From assembly GCF_900104335.1 (NCBI RefSeq), contig NZ_FMXT01000010.1, positions 1 through 64,000 of the forward strand: a stretch of DNA of 64,000 nucleotides, written 5' to 3'. Shown piece after piece: positions 43,412-52,540 of the stretch. The notes under the pieces were generated by a model that saw nothing but the letters and a program-made list of their open reading frames with translations, did not search any database and was not told the DNA's origin. This stretch comes from Pseudobutyrivibrio sp. YE44. Lineage in GTDB: Bacteria > Bacillota > Clostridia > Lachnospirales > Lachnospiraceae. Every line of letters starts with the position of its first letter. Within the stretch, counting starts at the first letter, position 1. A program made the translations under genes and the position numbers.

Positions 43412-44737
43412 CTAAAACAACACAGATATAGTCGTTCCTACTCCAGGTGCACTATCTAACTCAATTTTGGCATCATGAATCTCAACTATGTGTTTTACAA
43501 TCGCAAGACCAAGCCCTGTTCCACCTGTAGCTTTTGATCTGCTTTTATCAACACGATAAAATCGTTCAAAAATTCGCTGCTGCTCTGAAGCAGGTATTCC
43601 TATTCCATTGTCCTTAACTGTAAGCGCAACCTGACCATCAATTGTTCCCACAGAAATCTTCACCTTGCCATTGGGATTATTGTATCTGATTGCATTCTGC
43701 CCCAGATTTTCAACCAACTCTTTGAGCATATCTTTGTTTCCGCAAACAATACTCGTTTTCCCCTCAAGCTCTATTGTCACGTTTCTTTGTTTCGCATTAA
43801 CTGATAAGACTTCCATACATTCTGAGACAGTCTCATATAAGTCAACCTCGGTAAAATGTAACTCAGAATCTTTTCTATCCAAATCCGAGAGTCTCAAAAT
43901 ATCATTTATCAATGCAAGTAATCTGTCGGCATTCTTTCTGATTTCCTGATAAAAATGCTTCTGCTTCTCAGCGCCTACCATTCCTCCCTCTAACAATTCA
44001 GCATAACCAGAAATAGCGGTCAACGGTGTCTTCAGCTCGTGTGAAACATTAGCCGTAAAATCCTGCCTGGCTTTTGCAGCAGATAAAATATCTGTATGCT
44101 GGGTGCGAAGCATTTCTGCCAAAGGATCCAATTCCCTGTACGGTGATTCATAATCAGCATTCTCCAAATTTTCCGCCATCATCTCTATTGGTTTTAAAAA
44201 CTGTTTTGTAAGCAGATGAGAAATCGCTATGCAAATTGAAATGATAAGGAGAATAATTAATAAAATAATTGGTATCGCTGATATGAATACCGCCCAAATG
44301 CTCTGTGCATTGGTAGCAACACGAAGAACCGTTCCATTATCTAAACGCAACGCATAATAGAAAGTATCCTCATTCATAGTGTCAGATCTTCTAACTGCTT
44401 CCCCTTCACCCCGTTCAAAAGCCGCCTGTATCTCTGGTCTATCAAAATGATTTTGCAATAGCTCCGCTGAGGCATCATTGTCATATAAAACAGTTCCATC
44501 TTTATCAATCCAAGTTACACGCAGCTCATCTAAATCAGTAGATAAATCTATCTGATCTACATCAATATCTACTGATTCAAAATAATGGGTATCCTTTAGA
44601 AGTTTCGCACTGACAGATAGATCTGATCGCACCTGACCCTCAAAGAGATTGTAATATATAATTGTAATTCCAATAACTGTTGCGATGATTGCTAATATCG
44701 CAATTCCAACCAGTCTTATATTTATTCTTATTTTCAT
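43412..44737 (-). CDS. phoR: PhoR-type sensor histidine kinase
   Basis: 441 residues. Two membrane helices (about 8-28 and 145-172) flank an extracytoplasmic domain of about 115 residues. A short linker leads to the HisKA domain with FTANVSHELKTPLTAISGYAELL and an HATPase_c domain (ENLGQNAIRYNN, VKDNGIGIPASEQQRIFERFYR, GGTGLGLAIVKHI). All kinase boxes are intact. It overlaps the response regulator by four bases and lies beside the Na/Pi and pst genes, which makes a phosphate-starvation sensor the natural call. Confidence 0.88.
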   Translation of the reverse strand: MKIRINIRLVGIAILAIIATVIGITIIYYNLFEGQVRSDLSVSAKLLKDTHYFESVDIDVDQIDLSTDLDELRVTWIDKDGTVLYDNDASAELLQNHFDRPEIQAAFERGEGEAVRRSDTMNEDTFYYALRLDNGTVLRVATNAQSIWAVFISAIPIILLIILLIISICIAISHLLTKQFLKPIEMMAENLENADYESPYRELDPLAEMLRTQHTDILSAAKARQDFTANVSHELKTPLTAISGYAELLEGGMVGAEKQKHFYQEIRKNADRLLALINDILRLSDLDRKDSELHFTEVDLYETVSECMEVLSVNAKQRNVTIELEGKTSIVCGNKDMLKELVENLGQNAIRYNNPNGKVKISVGTIDGQVALTVKDNGIGIPASEQQRIFERFYRVDKSRSKATGGTGLGLAIVKHIVEIHDAKIELDSAPGVGTTISVLF

Positions 44738-45402
44738 TCGATTACATATCCTACATTTCTCACGGTCTTGATTCTACTCCCATAATCCCCTAATTTTTGG
44801 CGAAGAGTTTTTACATGCATGTCTATAGTTCTTGATTCCCCCTCGTAATCAGCTCCCCATACCTGCTCCATGATAGTGTCACGGTTCAGTACGATTCCTT
44901 TGTTTAATACAAGAAAAGACAAAAACTCATACTCCTTATAGGTTAGCTCAACATGATTTTCACTGATAGTAACCTCATGCTTTTCATTATTTATAACTAG
45001 TTCGTCCAGCCTAAGTTCTTTTATATCCTCAGCCTGAGTTCTACGAAGCAGGGCTTTCACCCTTGAGATTAGTTCCATAACCGAAAATGGCTTCTTGATA
45101 TAATCATCAGCACCATCCTCAATTCCTCTAACTAAATCAAGCTCTGTTGTTTTAGCTGTAACCATAATCACAGGAAGCATCTTTGTCTCAGGATTTTTTC
45201 TAAGCTTCTTTACTATTTCATTGCCACTCTCATCCGGAAGCATAATATCCACTAAGCATAAATCCGGAATCACATCATTCATCTTGTCATAAAAATCTTT
45301 TGCACATGAAAATCCTAATACCTTATGCCCCGCATTTATGAGGGCCAGCTCTTCGATTTCCCTTATGCTGTCATCATCTTCAATTATATAAATAAGCGCC
45401 AT
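44734..45402 (-). CDS. phoP: PhoB/PhoP-type response regulator
   Basis: 222 residues of the OmpR family. The receiver domain has EDDDSI, the phospho-acceptor aspartate in LCLVDIMLP (about 53) and conserved Lys in DYIKKPFS. The C-terminal winged helix (about 130-222) ends with DMHVKTLRQKLGDYGSRIKTVRNVGYVIE. It should bind the 11-bp-spaced repeats found before pstS, the Na/Pi gene and a small membrane protein gene. It lies 10 bases downstream of the Na/Pi gene. Confidence 0.9.
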   Translation of the reverse strand: MALIYIIEDDDSIREIEELALINAGHKVLGFSCAKDFYDKMNDVIPDLCLVDIMLPDESGNEIVKKLRKNPETKMLPVIMVTAKTTELDLVRGIEDGADDYIKKPFSVMELISRVKALLRRTQAEDIKELRLDELVINNEKHEVTISENHVELTYKEYEFLSFLVLNKGIVLNRDTIMEQVWGADYEGESRTIDMHVKTLRQKLGDYGSRIKTVRNVGYVIE

Positions 45403-45411
45403 TCTTCTCTC

Positions 45412-47208
45412 CTATTGTGCGTCCTTAGACTGTTCTATCTCTTTCTTACTGATGGGGTACTGCTTAATCAGTTCTTCATACTCCTTGTTGAAGCTCTTTC
45501 TGCCTTCACTAGATAAGCTTTCAAAATACTCATGCGTATTATAATCATCGTCTAAAATAGTTATCATTTCAACAGCTATATTTGAACAATGATCAGATAC
45601 TCGCTCCAGACCGGTTAATACATCATCCAAAATAAATCCCATCTCAATAGTAGACTTTCCCTTCTTCAATCTCTTAATATGATTCTCCTTAATGGTCTTG
45701 CATAGTGTATCAATAACTTCTTCAAGAGGTTCAACATGAGTAGCTTGCTCTACATCATTTCTACAAAAGCTATCAACTGTTAGTGCACATATATCATTAA
45801 CGGCTCCACAAAGAGCTTTCATTTCTCTGAGCTGCCCCTTCTTGAACTCTAAGCCCTTATCTTTTATTTCTTCTGCTGATTTAACAATCTCTAAGGCATG
45901 ATCTGAAATCCTTTCAAGATCACTGATACTATGCAAAATAATGGACATACTTTGGCTATCTGATTTTGAAATATTCTTACTTGATACTTTAACCAAATAT
46001 GAGCCAATTGCATCCTCGTACTTATCGACTACAGCTTCAAGTCTTTTAACTTCCTTAACCTTTTGCTTATCATATTCTAATAGGGCTTCCAATGATAAGG
46101 TGATAGATTTCTGGCAATACTCTGCCATTTCTCTTACTTTTCCACGGCATAATTCCATTGCAAATGCCGGCCTGTCCAAGAATCTCTCGTCAATAATGAT
46201 AGAATCCTTTTTAGCCTCCGGCTCTTTTGCTCCATCTGGTATGGTTATTTCAGCCAGCTTTACAAGCTTATCCGCAAATGGGAAAAGAAGTATTGTCGCA
46301 CCAATATTAAATAAACTATGAATCACAGCTATCCCGGCTGCATTAGCAGCCTTATCTAAAAAAACAAAATCTATAACTGTATTCAAAGAATAGAATACAA
46401 CCATAAAAATAATTGTTCCTATAAGATTAAAATATAAATGAATCATCGCTGAGCGACGTGCGTTTCTGTTTGCCCCAACAGATGAAATAATTGAGGTTAC
46501 ACAGGTTCCGATATTCTGCCCCATAATGATCGGAAGCGCTACTGCATAATGTACAGCTCCGGTAGAACAAAGTGCCTGCAAAATACCAACAGATGCAGAT
46601 GAACTTTGAATTACTGCCGTTAGAATTGCACCAACAGCCATTCCAAGTATAGGATTCCTAAAAGCTGTCATCATTCTTGTAAAAGAAGTATTGTCTGCTA
46701 GCCCAGACACAGCTCCACTCATTGTTTCCATTCCAAACATGAGAATCGCAAATCCAAGTAAGATTCCACCAACATCCTTTTTCTTAGATTCTTCTTTGTT
46801 TGACATAACTAAAATAATACCTATTGCCGCTAATATAGGCGAAAATGATGAAGGCTTTAGCATCTTAAGCCAAATGGTACTTCCCTCGATTCCTGTAAGT
46901 GAAAGCATCCAGGATGTAATAGTTGTACCCACATTTGCCCCCATAATAATACCTACAGCCTGATTTAGCTTCATAATGCCTGAATTTACAAATCCAACTA
47001 CCATGACAGTAGTTGCAGATGATGATTGAATAACTGCCGTAACTCCTGCGCCAAGCAACACCGCAAATATCCTCTTTGAAGTAAGCTTCTCAAGAATTAT
47101 TTCCAACTTTCCGCCTGCCATCTTTGACAGTTCATTCCCCATCATACTCATTCCATATAGAAACAGGGATAGCCCACCTATCATATTTAGAACATTAAAA
47201 ATATCCAT
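45412..47208 (-). CDS. Na/Pi cotransporter family protein with PhoU-like C-terminal domain
   Basis: 598 residues. The membrane part (about 1-310) contains two QSSSATT/QSSSASVG repeats (VTAVIQSSSATTVMVVGFVNSG and LTAVIQSSSASVGILQALCS), the hallmark of NptA/SLC34-type Na+-phosphate transporters. The C-terminal 230 residues form PhoU-like helical bundles (SDLERISDHALEIV, LERVSDHCSNIAVEMI). It imports or exports phosphate and may sense phosphate status. Four Pho-box-like repeats lie upstream, and the two-component genes follow in the same direction. Confidence 0.92.
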   Translation of the reverse strand: MDIFNVLNMIGGLSLFLYGMSMMGNELSKMAGGKLEIILEKLTSKRIFAVLLGAGVTAVIQSSSATTVMVVGFVNSGIMKLNQAVGIIMGANVGTTITSWMLSLTGIEGSTIWLKMLKPSSFSPILAAIGIILVMSNKEESKKKDVGGILLGFAILMFGMETMSGAVSGLADNTSFTRMMTAFRNPILGMAVGAILTAVIQSSSASVGILQALCSTGAVHYAVALPIIMGQNIGTCVTSIISSVGANRNARRSAMIHLYFNLIGTIIFMVVFYSLNTVIDFVFLDKAANAAGIAVIHSLFNIGATILLFPFADKLVKLAEITIPDGAKEPEAKKDSIIIDERFLDRPAFAMELCRGKVREMAEYCQKSITLSLEALLEYDKQKVKEVKRLEAVVDKYEDAIGSYLVKVSSKNISKSDSQSMSIILHSISDLERISDHALEIVKSAEEIKDKGLEFKKGQLREMKALCGAVNDICALTVDSFCRNDVEQATHVEPLEEVIDTLCKTIKENHIKRLKKGKSTIEMGFILDDVLTGLERVSDHCSNIAVEMITILDDDYNTHEYFESLSSEGRKSFNKEYEELIKQYPISKKEIEQSKDAQ

Positions 47209-47265
47209 ACAAATTCCTTTCTGGGTATGCTAAAAAAATACGCCAATTATTAGCATACTGAATGA

Positions 47266-47306
47266 AAGTAAAATGTATGAATGTCCTATGTAAAATCTAT
47301 GTAAAA
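47266..47306 (-). promoter_or_regulatory. Pho-box-like repeats upstream of the Na/Pi gene
   Basis: Plus-strand units AAGTAAAA (47266), ATGAATGT (47277), ATGTAAAA (47288) and ATGTAAAA (47299) are spaced exactly 11 bases, one helical turn; on the minus strand they read TTTTACAT. A hairpin GTATGCTAA/TTAGCATAC (47225-47258) lies between them and the start codon. Confidence 0.7.
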
Positions 47307-47325
47307 TTATAAACTTTGCTTACTA

Positions 47326-47988
47326 TTACAATGCTTTATTTCCATTAACCATTAATCTAAACGTTACTCCCAATAGTTCTGAAGCTTTTCTACACATCAG
47401 CATTCTACCGAGAAAAATATCAAAATATTCATACATGGTACAGATTTTCTCATCAATTTCGAGATTTAATGAAATTTGCTTTTTATCCTTATCAATAATA
47501 AGATCTGTTTTGGTAACAGCATAATTCACTCTATCATGAACATCAAAGTTGGCTTTTGGTTTCTGACGCACCCTGTTTCTTCTAACATCTGTTTTGTCTG
47601 CTATAATGAGTGCAGCTGATATTACATCTGTAGCTCCACCTGTTGACTCGTCATGATGGGCGATTGCAGAAACCACTGTAAGTCTCTCCTGCCTATCCAT
47701 GCCTGTTTCCTTTAATATGTCATTTGCAAGTAATGAACCATACTCTGCATGCCTACTACGATTGATAGCATTCCCAATGTCATGCATAAATGCAGCCACC
47801 TTAACAAGTTCAATCTGTTTCTTACTGTATCCAAGAATCTCAAGAATATTGGTGGCACGCTCGGCTACCAAAGCTGCATGTACTTCTGAATGGTCTGTAT
47901 ACCCCAATATTCCAAGGTTTTCATTTCCCTTCGCTATTAATGCCAGTACCTCTTCATTCTCTTTAATATCTTTATACTTCATCTTCAT
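47326..47988 (-). CDS. HD domain phosphohydrolase
   Basis: 220 residues. The HD metal-binding pattern is visible: HSEVHAALVAERA (His of the first motif), AAFMHDIGNAINRSRHAEYG (HD pair) and a later SAIAHHDESTGG. Such domains hydrolyse nucleotides or cyclic nucleotides. The start overlaps the end of phoU by 17 bases, so it is translationally coupled to the phosphate operon. That is an unusual place for an HD protein and suggests a nucleotide messenger in phosphate control, but the substrate is unknown. Confidence 0.87.
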   Translation of the reverse strand: MKMKYKDIKENEEVLALIAKGNENLGILGYTDHSEVHAALVAERATNILEILGYSKKQIELVKVAAFMHDIGNAINRSRHAEYGSLLANDILKETGMDRQERLTVVSAIAHHDESTGGATDVISAALIIADKTDVRRNRVRQKPKANFDVHDRVNYAVTKTDLIIDKDKKQISLNLEIDEKICTMYEYFDIFLGRMLMCRKASELLGVTFRLMVNGNKAL

Positions 47989-48625
47989 TCTCCTTCTGCT
48001 TTAGTGAATAAATTACCCACTCTGCTATATTTGTTGCATGATCCCCTATTCGTTCAAAGTACTTTGCTATCATCAAAATATCGGCTGCCTCCTCACCTTC
48101 TTCAGGATTATTTAAGATAAGTTGGATAACATCCTTTTTTGCCTTTACAAACAGCTCATCAACAATATCATCATGTTCAATAACTTCCCTAGCTTTTACA
48201 ACATCCTTTTCTACATAAGCTTCAATACTATGATTGAGCATTATCATTGTCTCGCTTGCCATCTCTGAAATATGATTAAACTTATCTATTTGACTATTCT
48301 GCCCCATAAGTATAGTCATTTCCGAAATATCTGCCGCATGATCACCTATTCGCTCCATGTCAGTAACCATTTTCATTGCTGCTGTCACTGTTCGAAGATC
48401 TCTTGCAACTGGCTGCTGTTGTATCAAAAGATTAAAGCATATACTTTCGATTACTTTCTGGAGATGATCAATTTCTGCGTCACCATCCATAATCAGCTTT
48501 GCCTGATCAATATCTCGGGCTACCAACGCTTCTATAGCCTTCTGAATCGAGGATATTATATTGTTTCCCATCTCAATCATCTTATGATTAAGTTCTAAAA
48601 GCTGTTCATCAAATTTACTTCTCAT
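47972..48625 (-). CDS. phoU: Phosphate-specific transport system accessory protein PhoU
   Basis: 217 residues from the ATG at 48623-48625 with AGAAGGGA upstream; the open frame further upstream overlaps pstB and is a shadow. Two repeated helical bundles carry the metal-binding MKMVTDMERIGDHAADISE and AKYFERIGDHATNIAEWV motifs. PhoU links the Pst transporter to the PhoR kinase and represses the Pho response when phosphate is sufficient. It lies 43 bases after pstB. Confidence 0.95.
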   Translation of the reverse strand: MRSKFDEQLLELNHKMIEMGNNIISSIQKAIEALVARDIDQAKLIMDGDAEIDHLQKVIESICFNLLIQQQPVARDLRTVTAAMKMVTDMERIGDHAADISEMTILMGQNSQIDKFNHISEMASETMIMLNHSIEAYVEKDVVKAREVIEHDDIVDELFVKAKKDVIQLILNNPEEGEEAADILMIAKYFERIGDHATNIAEWVIYSLKQKENEDEV

Positions 48626-48668
48626 TCGAATATTCCCTTCTATAATTCTTACTAATTCACTAAGCATA

Positions 48669-49427
48669 TTAGCCAAACCTTCCGGTGATATAATCCTCAG
48701 TTCTTTTATCATTTGGGTAAGAGAAAATCTGCTTGGTTGTACCAAATTCCACCATCTCACCTACAAGGAAAAATGCAGTATAGTCCGATACTCTCACGGC
48801 CTGCTGCATATTATGTGTGACCACAGCTACTGTATAGTTCTTTTTTAATTCCTCCATAAGGTCTTCAATCTTTGTGGTAGAGATAGGATCAAGAGCCGAT
48901 GTAGGTTCATCCATCAGCAGAATCTCAGGTTCTACGGCCAGAGCTCTGGCTATACATATTCTTTGCTGCTGTCCCCCGGAAAGTGATAAAGCGGATTTCT
49001 TTAATCTGTCTTTCACCTCTTCCCAAATCGCAGCTCCTCTCAAGCTATCTTCTACAATTTTATCAAGCTTTTTCTTGTCCTTAATGCCATGGACCCTTGG
49101 ACCATAAGCCACATTATCATATATACTCATTGGAAATGGATTTGGCTGCTGAAATACCATGCCTACTTTTTTTCTAAGTAGCGTAGTGTCTATATCTCTA
49201 CCATAAATATCCTCTCCATCGATTTTTACCGTCCCGTCAATTCTTACTCCCTCAACTAAATCATTCATCCTGTTTAGAGTTTTCAAAAAGGTAGATTTAC
49301 CGCAACCTGATGGCCCAATAAATGCCGTAATAGCCTTCTCCTTTATTTCCATGCTTACATTTTTTAATGCATGATTTTTTCCATAATATAAATTCAAATC
49401 ATTAACACTGATTTTTGTTTCTCCCAT
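48669..49427 (-). CDS. pstB: Phosphate ABC transporter ATP-binding protein PstB
   Basis: 252 residues. Walker [10 protein letters not shown], the PstB-typical [11 protein letters not shown]-loop [25 protein letters not shown], signature [16 protein letters not shown] and Walker [14 protein letters not shown] are all present. It energises high-affinity phosphate import. It starts two bases after pstA. Confidence 0.97.
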   Translation of the reverse strand: MGETKISVNDLNLYYGKNHALKNVSMEIKEKAITAFIGPSGCGKSTFLKTLNRMNDLVEGVRIDGTVKIDGEDIYGRDIDTTLLRKKVGMVFQQPNPFPMSIYDNVAYGPRVHGIKDKKKLDKIVEDSLRGAAIWEEVKDRLKKSALSLSGGQQQRICIARALAVEPEILLMDEPTSALDPISTTKIEDLMEELKKNYTVAVVTHNMQQAVRVSDYTAFFLVGEMVEFGTTKQIFSYPNDKRTEDYITGRFG

Positions 49428-49429
49428 TA

Positions 49430-50299
49430 CTATTCCTTTCTTGTCACATCAAATCGTTTTGTTAATGCTTTTGTTGCAAGGTTTATAGCCAATACGATAA
49501 TCAAAAGCACTACAGCTATTCCAAATGCTGTTTCGAAATCACCTTCACTTGTGGCAGATAGATACATCTGAATAGTAAGGGTTCCTCCAGACTGAAATGG
49601 TTTAGCTAAAAGTCCGCTAATCCCTTTGGGTAATAACTTGGCACTTCCAGCTGTAAATAAAAGTGCTGCTGATTCTCCCACAATTCTTCCTATGGCAAGT
49701 ATTGCTCCTGTGATTATTCCTGGCATAGCACTTGGAAGAAGTATTGTTCGTATCATGTGCCATTTGCCACTTCCAAGTCCGATTGCACCATTCCGATACG
49801 AACTTGGTACAGTTTTTAATGCTTCCTGAGTATTTCGTGTTATCAAAGGAAGAACCATGAGAATCAATGTTAAAGATCCTGTCAAAAGTGAATAACCTAA
49901 TCCGAGCTTTTCTCCAAAAAACATCATTCCAAATAGGCCGAAGATAATGGATGGTATACCGGTCAAGGTTTCTGTTGCATATTCTATTGCTGTTACAACT
50001 CTCCCAGACCTTGCATATTCATTAAGATATATTGCACTACCTACACCGATTGGAGTTGCAATTATCATGGTGATAAGAATAATCAGTAATGTATTTACAA
50101 TATTACCTGCAATCCCCACAGTTCCTTTCAATACGCTTGTTACTGAAGTAAGAAATGTTATGTTAACCGCAGAAATCCCTCTTATTAACACATATCCAAT
50201 AATTCCAAGTAACAAAAGTACTGAAAATGTCGAGCAGATATTTATTAAAAAACGCAGGATACAATCGATAAACTTTCTTCTACTAATCGACATCATCAA
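49430..50299 (-). CDS. pstA: Phosphate ABC transporter permease PstA
   Basis: 289 residues with six membrane segments and the permease loop [28 protein letters not shown]. The frame opens with three consecutive ATG codons (50291-50299); which is used is unclear. It overlaps the end of pstC by 17 bases. It forms the membrane channel with PstC. Confidence 0.95.
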   Translation of the reverse strand: MMMSISRRKFIDCILRFLINICSTFSVLLLLGIIGYVLIRGISAVNITFLTSVTSVLKGTVGIAGNIVNTLLIILITMIIATPIGVGSAIYLNEYARSGRVVTAIEYATETLTGIPSIIFGLFGMMFFGEKLGLGYSLLTGSLTLILMVLPLITRNTQEALKTVPSSYRNGAIGLGSGKWHMIRTILLPSAMPGIITGAILAIGRIVGESAALLFTAGSAKLLPKGISGLLAKPFQSGGTLTIQMYLSATSEGDFETAFGIAVVLLIIVLAINLATKALTKRFDVTRKE

Positions 50300-51185
50300 T
50301 CCCCGCTTTCCTTGCTCTTAGCAATGCATAGTTCACAATCATGATAAAAATATATAAGACTAATCCCACTGTGAATAATACTTGTCTATGCGTACCTTGG
50401 GCATAACCCATTTCACTTACAATTTGAGTGGTAAGAGTACGTACAGAATTAAATGGTAACGGAATATTAACTGCTCCCCCTGCAACCATATTTATAGCCA
50501 TTGCCTCACCAAGTGCCCTACCTGTACCTAACACTACACCTGTAAGTATTCCTGATTTCGCCGCTGGAATAACTGCTTTGAATATTGTCTGTTCTTTTGT
50601 TGCACCAAGTGCTAACGACGCTGCTCTAAGAGTGTCAGATACAGCTTTTAACGACGATGTGCTTACGCTTATTACCGTTGGCAAAATCATGATTGTCAGT
50701 ACAATAATTGCAGAAAGCATGTTTGCTCCTCCAGTAAACTGATGAGAACTATCGTCTTCAAATATTATTTGCTCAAATCCAAACATAATCGGATTAAGTA
50801 CCATCATTCCAATTAATCCATATATTACTGATGGAATGGCAGCCAATAATTCTATTGCAGTTCGTACAATGTTTCCTGTTGTTTTTCCTGCCATTTCTGA
50901 TATATATACAGCAGCTAACAATCCTATCGGAACTCCAAGAAAAAGTGCAGTGGTAGTTCCTACTACCGAAGCCAAAATAATAAATCCAATACCATAAGAT
51001 GGTTCACTTGCAGTTGGCTTCCATATGGTTTTAAAAAGTAAATCAAAAACCCCGACTTCCTTTAAAGCCGGGGCACCTTTCATGAACATATAGATAGTAA
51101 TAGCACAAACTGCAAATATAGCCACTACTGCACAAAGCTCGAATAATGTTTTGGCAGTTTTTTCTATAAATGCTTTTCTCTTCAT
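50283..51185 (-). CDS. pstC: Phosphate ABC transporter permease PstC
   Basis: 300 residues with six membrane segments and the loop AASLALGATKEQTIFKAVIPAAKSGILTG that docks on PstB. TIWKPTASEPSYGIGFIILASVVGT is typical of PstC. AAGGGG precedes the ATG. It begins nine bases after the pstS stop. Confidence 0.95.
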   Translation of the reverse strand: MKRKAFIEKTAKTLFELCAVVAIFAVCAITIYMFMKGAPALKEVGVFDLLFKTIWKPTASEPSYGIGFIILASVVGTTTALFLGVPIGLLAAVYISEMAGKTTGNIVRTAIELLAAIPSVIYGLIGMMVLNPIMFGFEQIIFEDDSSHQFTGGANMLSAIIVLTIMILPTVISVSTSSLKAVSDTLRAASLALGATKEQTIFKAVIPAAKSGILTGVVLGTGRALGEAMAINMVAGGAVNIPLPFNSVRTLTTQIVSEMGYAQGTHRQVLFTVGLVLYIFIMIVNYALLRARKAGIDDVD

Positions 51186-51194
51186 GTATACCCC

Positions 51195-52073
51195 TTATTG
51201 TGGAATAATAAGTCCAACTTGTTTGATAACTTCCTTACCATCATCAGAATTGATATAGTTAAACCAAGCCTGAACCAATTCATTCTGCCCTGACATTTCG
51301 CCCTTTGTAGCCATTACAAACGGTCTCTGAAGCATGTAATTTCCTGCTAGGATTTCTTCTTCTGTTGGCTCCACTCCATCAATCTTTAATCCTGACACGG
51401 TGTCATCAACCACATCAAGCGAAACGTAACCGATTGCTCCTGGTGTAGTTGCTACTTTTGCAAGAACTGCTCCTGTTGAATCCAACTCCTGTGCATACAC
51501 GCAACCATCCTTTACTTCAAGTAACTCTTCAAATGCATCTCTTGTGCCTGAACCTGCCTCTCTACCAATTACAATGATTGGCTGCTCCTTAGCACCAAGC
51601 TCAGCCCAATCTGTAATTTCGCCCGAATAGATTTTAGCAAGATCCTTTGATGTCACATCCTTGATACTACAAGATTTATTAGTAATCACTGCAATACCGT
51701 CAATTGCCACAATATTTTCTACTGCACCACTTGCCTTTTCCTCATCCTTCAGGCCTCTGGAAGCATTTCCGATATCTACAGAACCGGCTGCAAGAGATTC
51801 CAAACCTGCACCTGAGCCAGTATATTCAACGGTAACTGTCACTCCTGGGTTTCTCTCCATGAAACTCTCAGCCATAGCCTCGCAAAGTTTTTCCATAGAA
51901 GTTGAGCCTGCAAGTTTAATAGTTCCATTTAATTCTACAGATTCCACATTTTTTCCCTGCTCTGCAGCATCAGCACTTTGGGGACTCTCGCTTCCACATC
52001 CTACTAGCCCAAATGTCATTATGCTTACTGCTGCCATAATAGCAATTATTCTTCTCTTCATAATATTTTTCAT
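51195..52073 (-). CDS. pstS: Phosphate-binding lipoprotein PstS
   Basis: 292 residues. The lipoprotein signal ends at GLVGC (Cys26). Phosphate-contact motifs are AGSTSMEKLCEAMAESF, EYTGSGAGLESLAAGSVDIGNASR and VIGREAGSGTRDAFEELL. It captures phosphate outside the membrane for PstCAB. It is the first gene of pstS-C-A-B-phoU-HD, with Pho-box-like repeats upstream. Confidence 0.96.
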   Translation of the reverse strand: MKNIMKRRIIAIMAAVSIMTFGLVGCGSESPQSADAAEQGKNVESVELNGTIKLAGSTSMEKLCEAMAESFMERNPGVTVTVEYTGSGAGLESLAAGSVDIGNASRGLKDEEKASGAVENIVAIDGIAVITNKSCSIKDVTSKDLAKIYSGEITDWAELGAKEQPIIVIGREAGSGTRDAFEELLEVKDGCVYAQELDSTGAVLAKVATTPGAIGYVSLDVVDDTVSGLKIDGVEPTEEEILAGNYMLQRPFVMATKGEMSGQNELVQAWFNYINSDDGKEVIKQVGLIIPQ

Positions 52074-52134
52074 TCCTTTCTAAACTTACATAATTTGGCG
52101 CCGTATTTTTTACAATGACAATAATATTCGCCTA

Positions 52135-52176
52135 ATGTAAAATCCATAACCATCTTTATGTAAAAGTTCAGTAAAA
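52135..52176 (-). promoter_or_regulatory. Pho-box-like repeats upstream of pstS
   Basis: Plus-strand units ATGTAAAA (52135-52142), ATGTAAAA (52158-52165) and CAGTAAAA (52169-52176), with a weaker ATAACCAT at 52146, repeat at about 11-base steps 60-100 bases before the pstS start. The spacing and sequence match the set at 47266-47306. Confidence 0.7.
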
Positions 52177-52187
52177 GTCTTGAAAAA

Positions 52188-52424
52188 TCATATGAACTCA
52201 TGATTGTATAGATAGATTACCCCGCCAAACAGTCCCATGAACACCGCAGGGTACCCTATAAAGCAAAATAGCCAAGTTATTTCAGGTAATATCAATCTTC
52301 CAATCAATCCCCATATCAAACCGCCAGTTAATCCATATAGTATTGTTGTAAGCCAAATAAACATTGTGATTTTATGATTCTTCTTGACCTTCAAGTCATT
52401 TACAAAACTCCATATTTTAGACAT
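52188..52424 (-). CDS. Small two-helix membrane protein, probable Pho regulon member
   Basis: 78 residues from the ATG at 52422-52424, eight bases after AGGAGG; a GTG three codons earlier overlaps that site. Two hydrophobic helices (about 20-42 and 48-72: TMFIWLTTILYGLTGGLIWGLIG and ITWLFCFIGYPAVFMGLFGGVIYLY) follow a basic start. I do not recognise the family. It lies just upstream of pstS in the same direction and has the same 11-base-spaced repeats in its promoter, so it is probably induced by phosphate starvation. Confidence 0.7.
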   Translation of the reverse strand: MSKIWSFVNDLKVKKNHKITMFIWLTTILYGLTGGLIWGLIGRLILPEITWLFCFIGYPAVFMGLFGGVIYLYNHEFI

Positions 52425-52458
52425 GCTCTGCACCTCCTAGCGCAATGCTAGCAGATAC

Positions 52459-52499
52459 ATGTAAAATCTATTATCAACATTGGTAAAAAGTACGTAAAA
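52459..52499 (-). promoter_or_regulatory. Pho-box-like repeats upstream of the small membrane protein gene
   Basis: Plus-strand units ATGTAAAA (52459-52466), TGGTAAAA (52481-52488) and ACGTAAAA (52492-52499) lie at 22- and 11-base steps, 35-75 bases before the start codon. They abut the rlmD terminator. Confidence 0.6.
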
Positions 52500-52540
52500 A
52501 AACTCGTGACCACCAAATACCGATAGTCACGAGTTTTTAT
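52498..52540. terminator. Terminator of rlmD (bidirectional appearance)
   Basis: Arms AAAACTCGTGAC and GTCACGAGTTTT close a 15-base loop and are followed by a long T-tract on the minus strand. It begins directly at the rlmD stop. Confidence 0.88.

Noticed and set aside
48626-48760. N-terminal extension of phoU
   Set aside because: It overlaps the end of pstB in a different frame, and the PhoU family starts at the internal Met.
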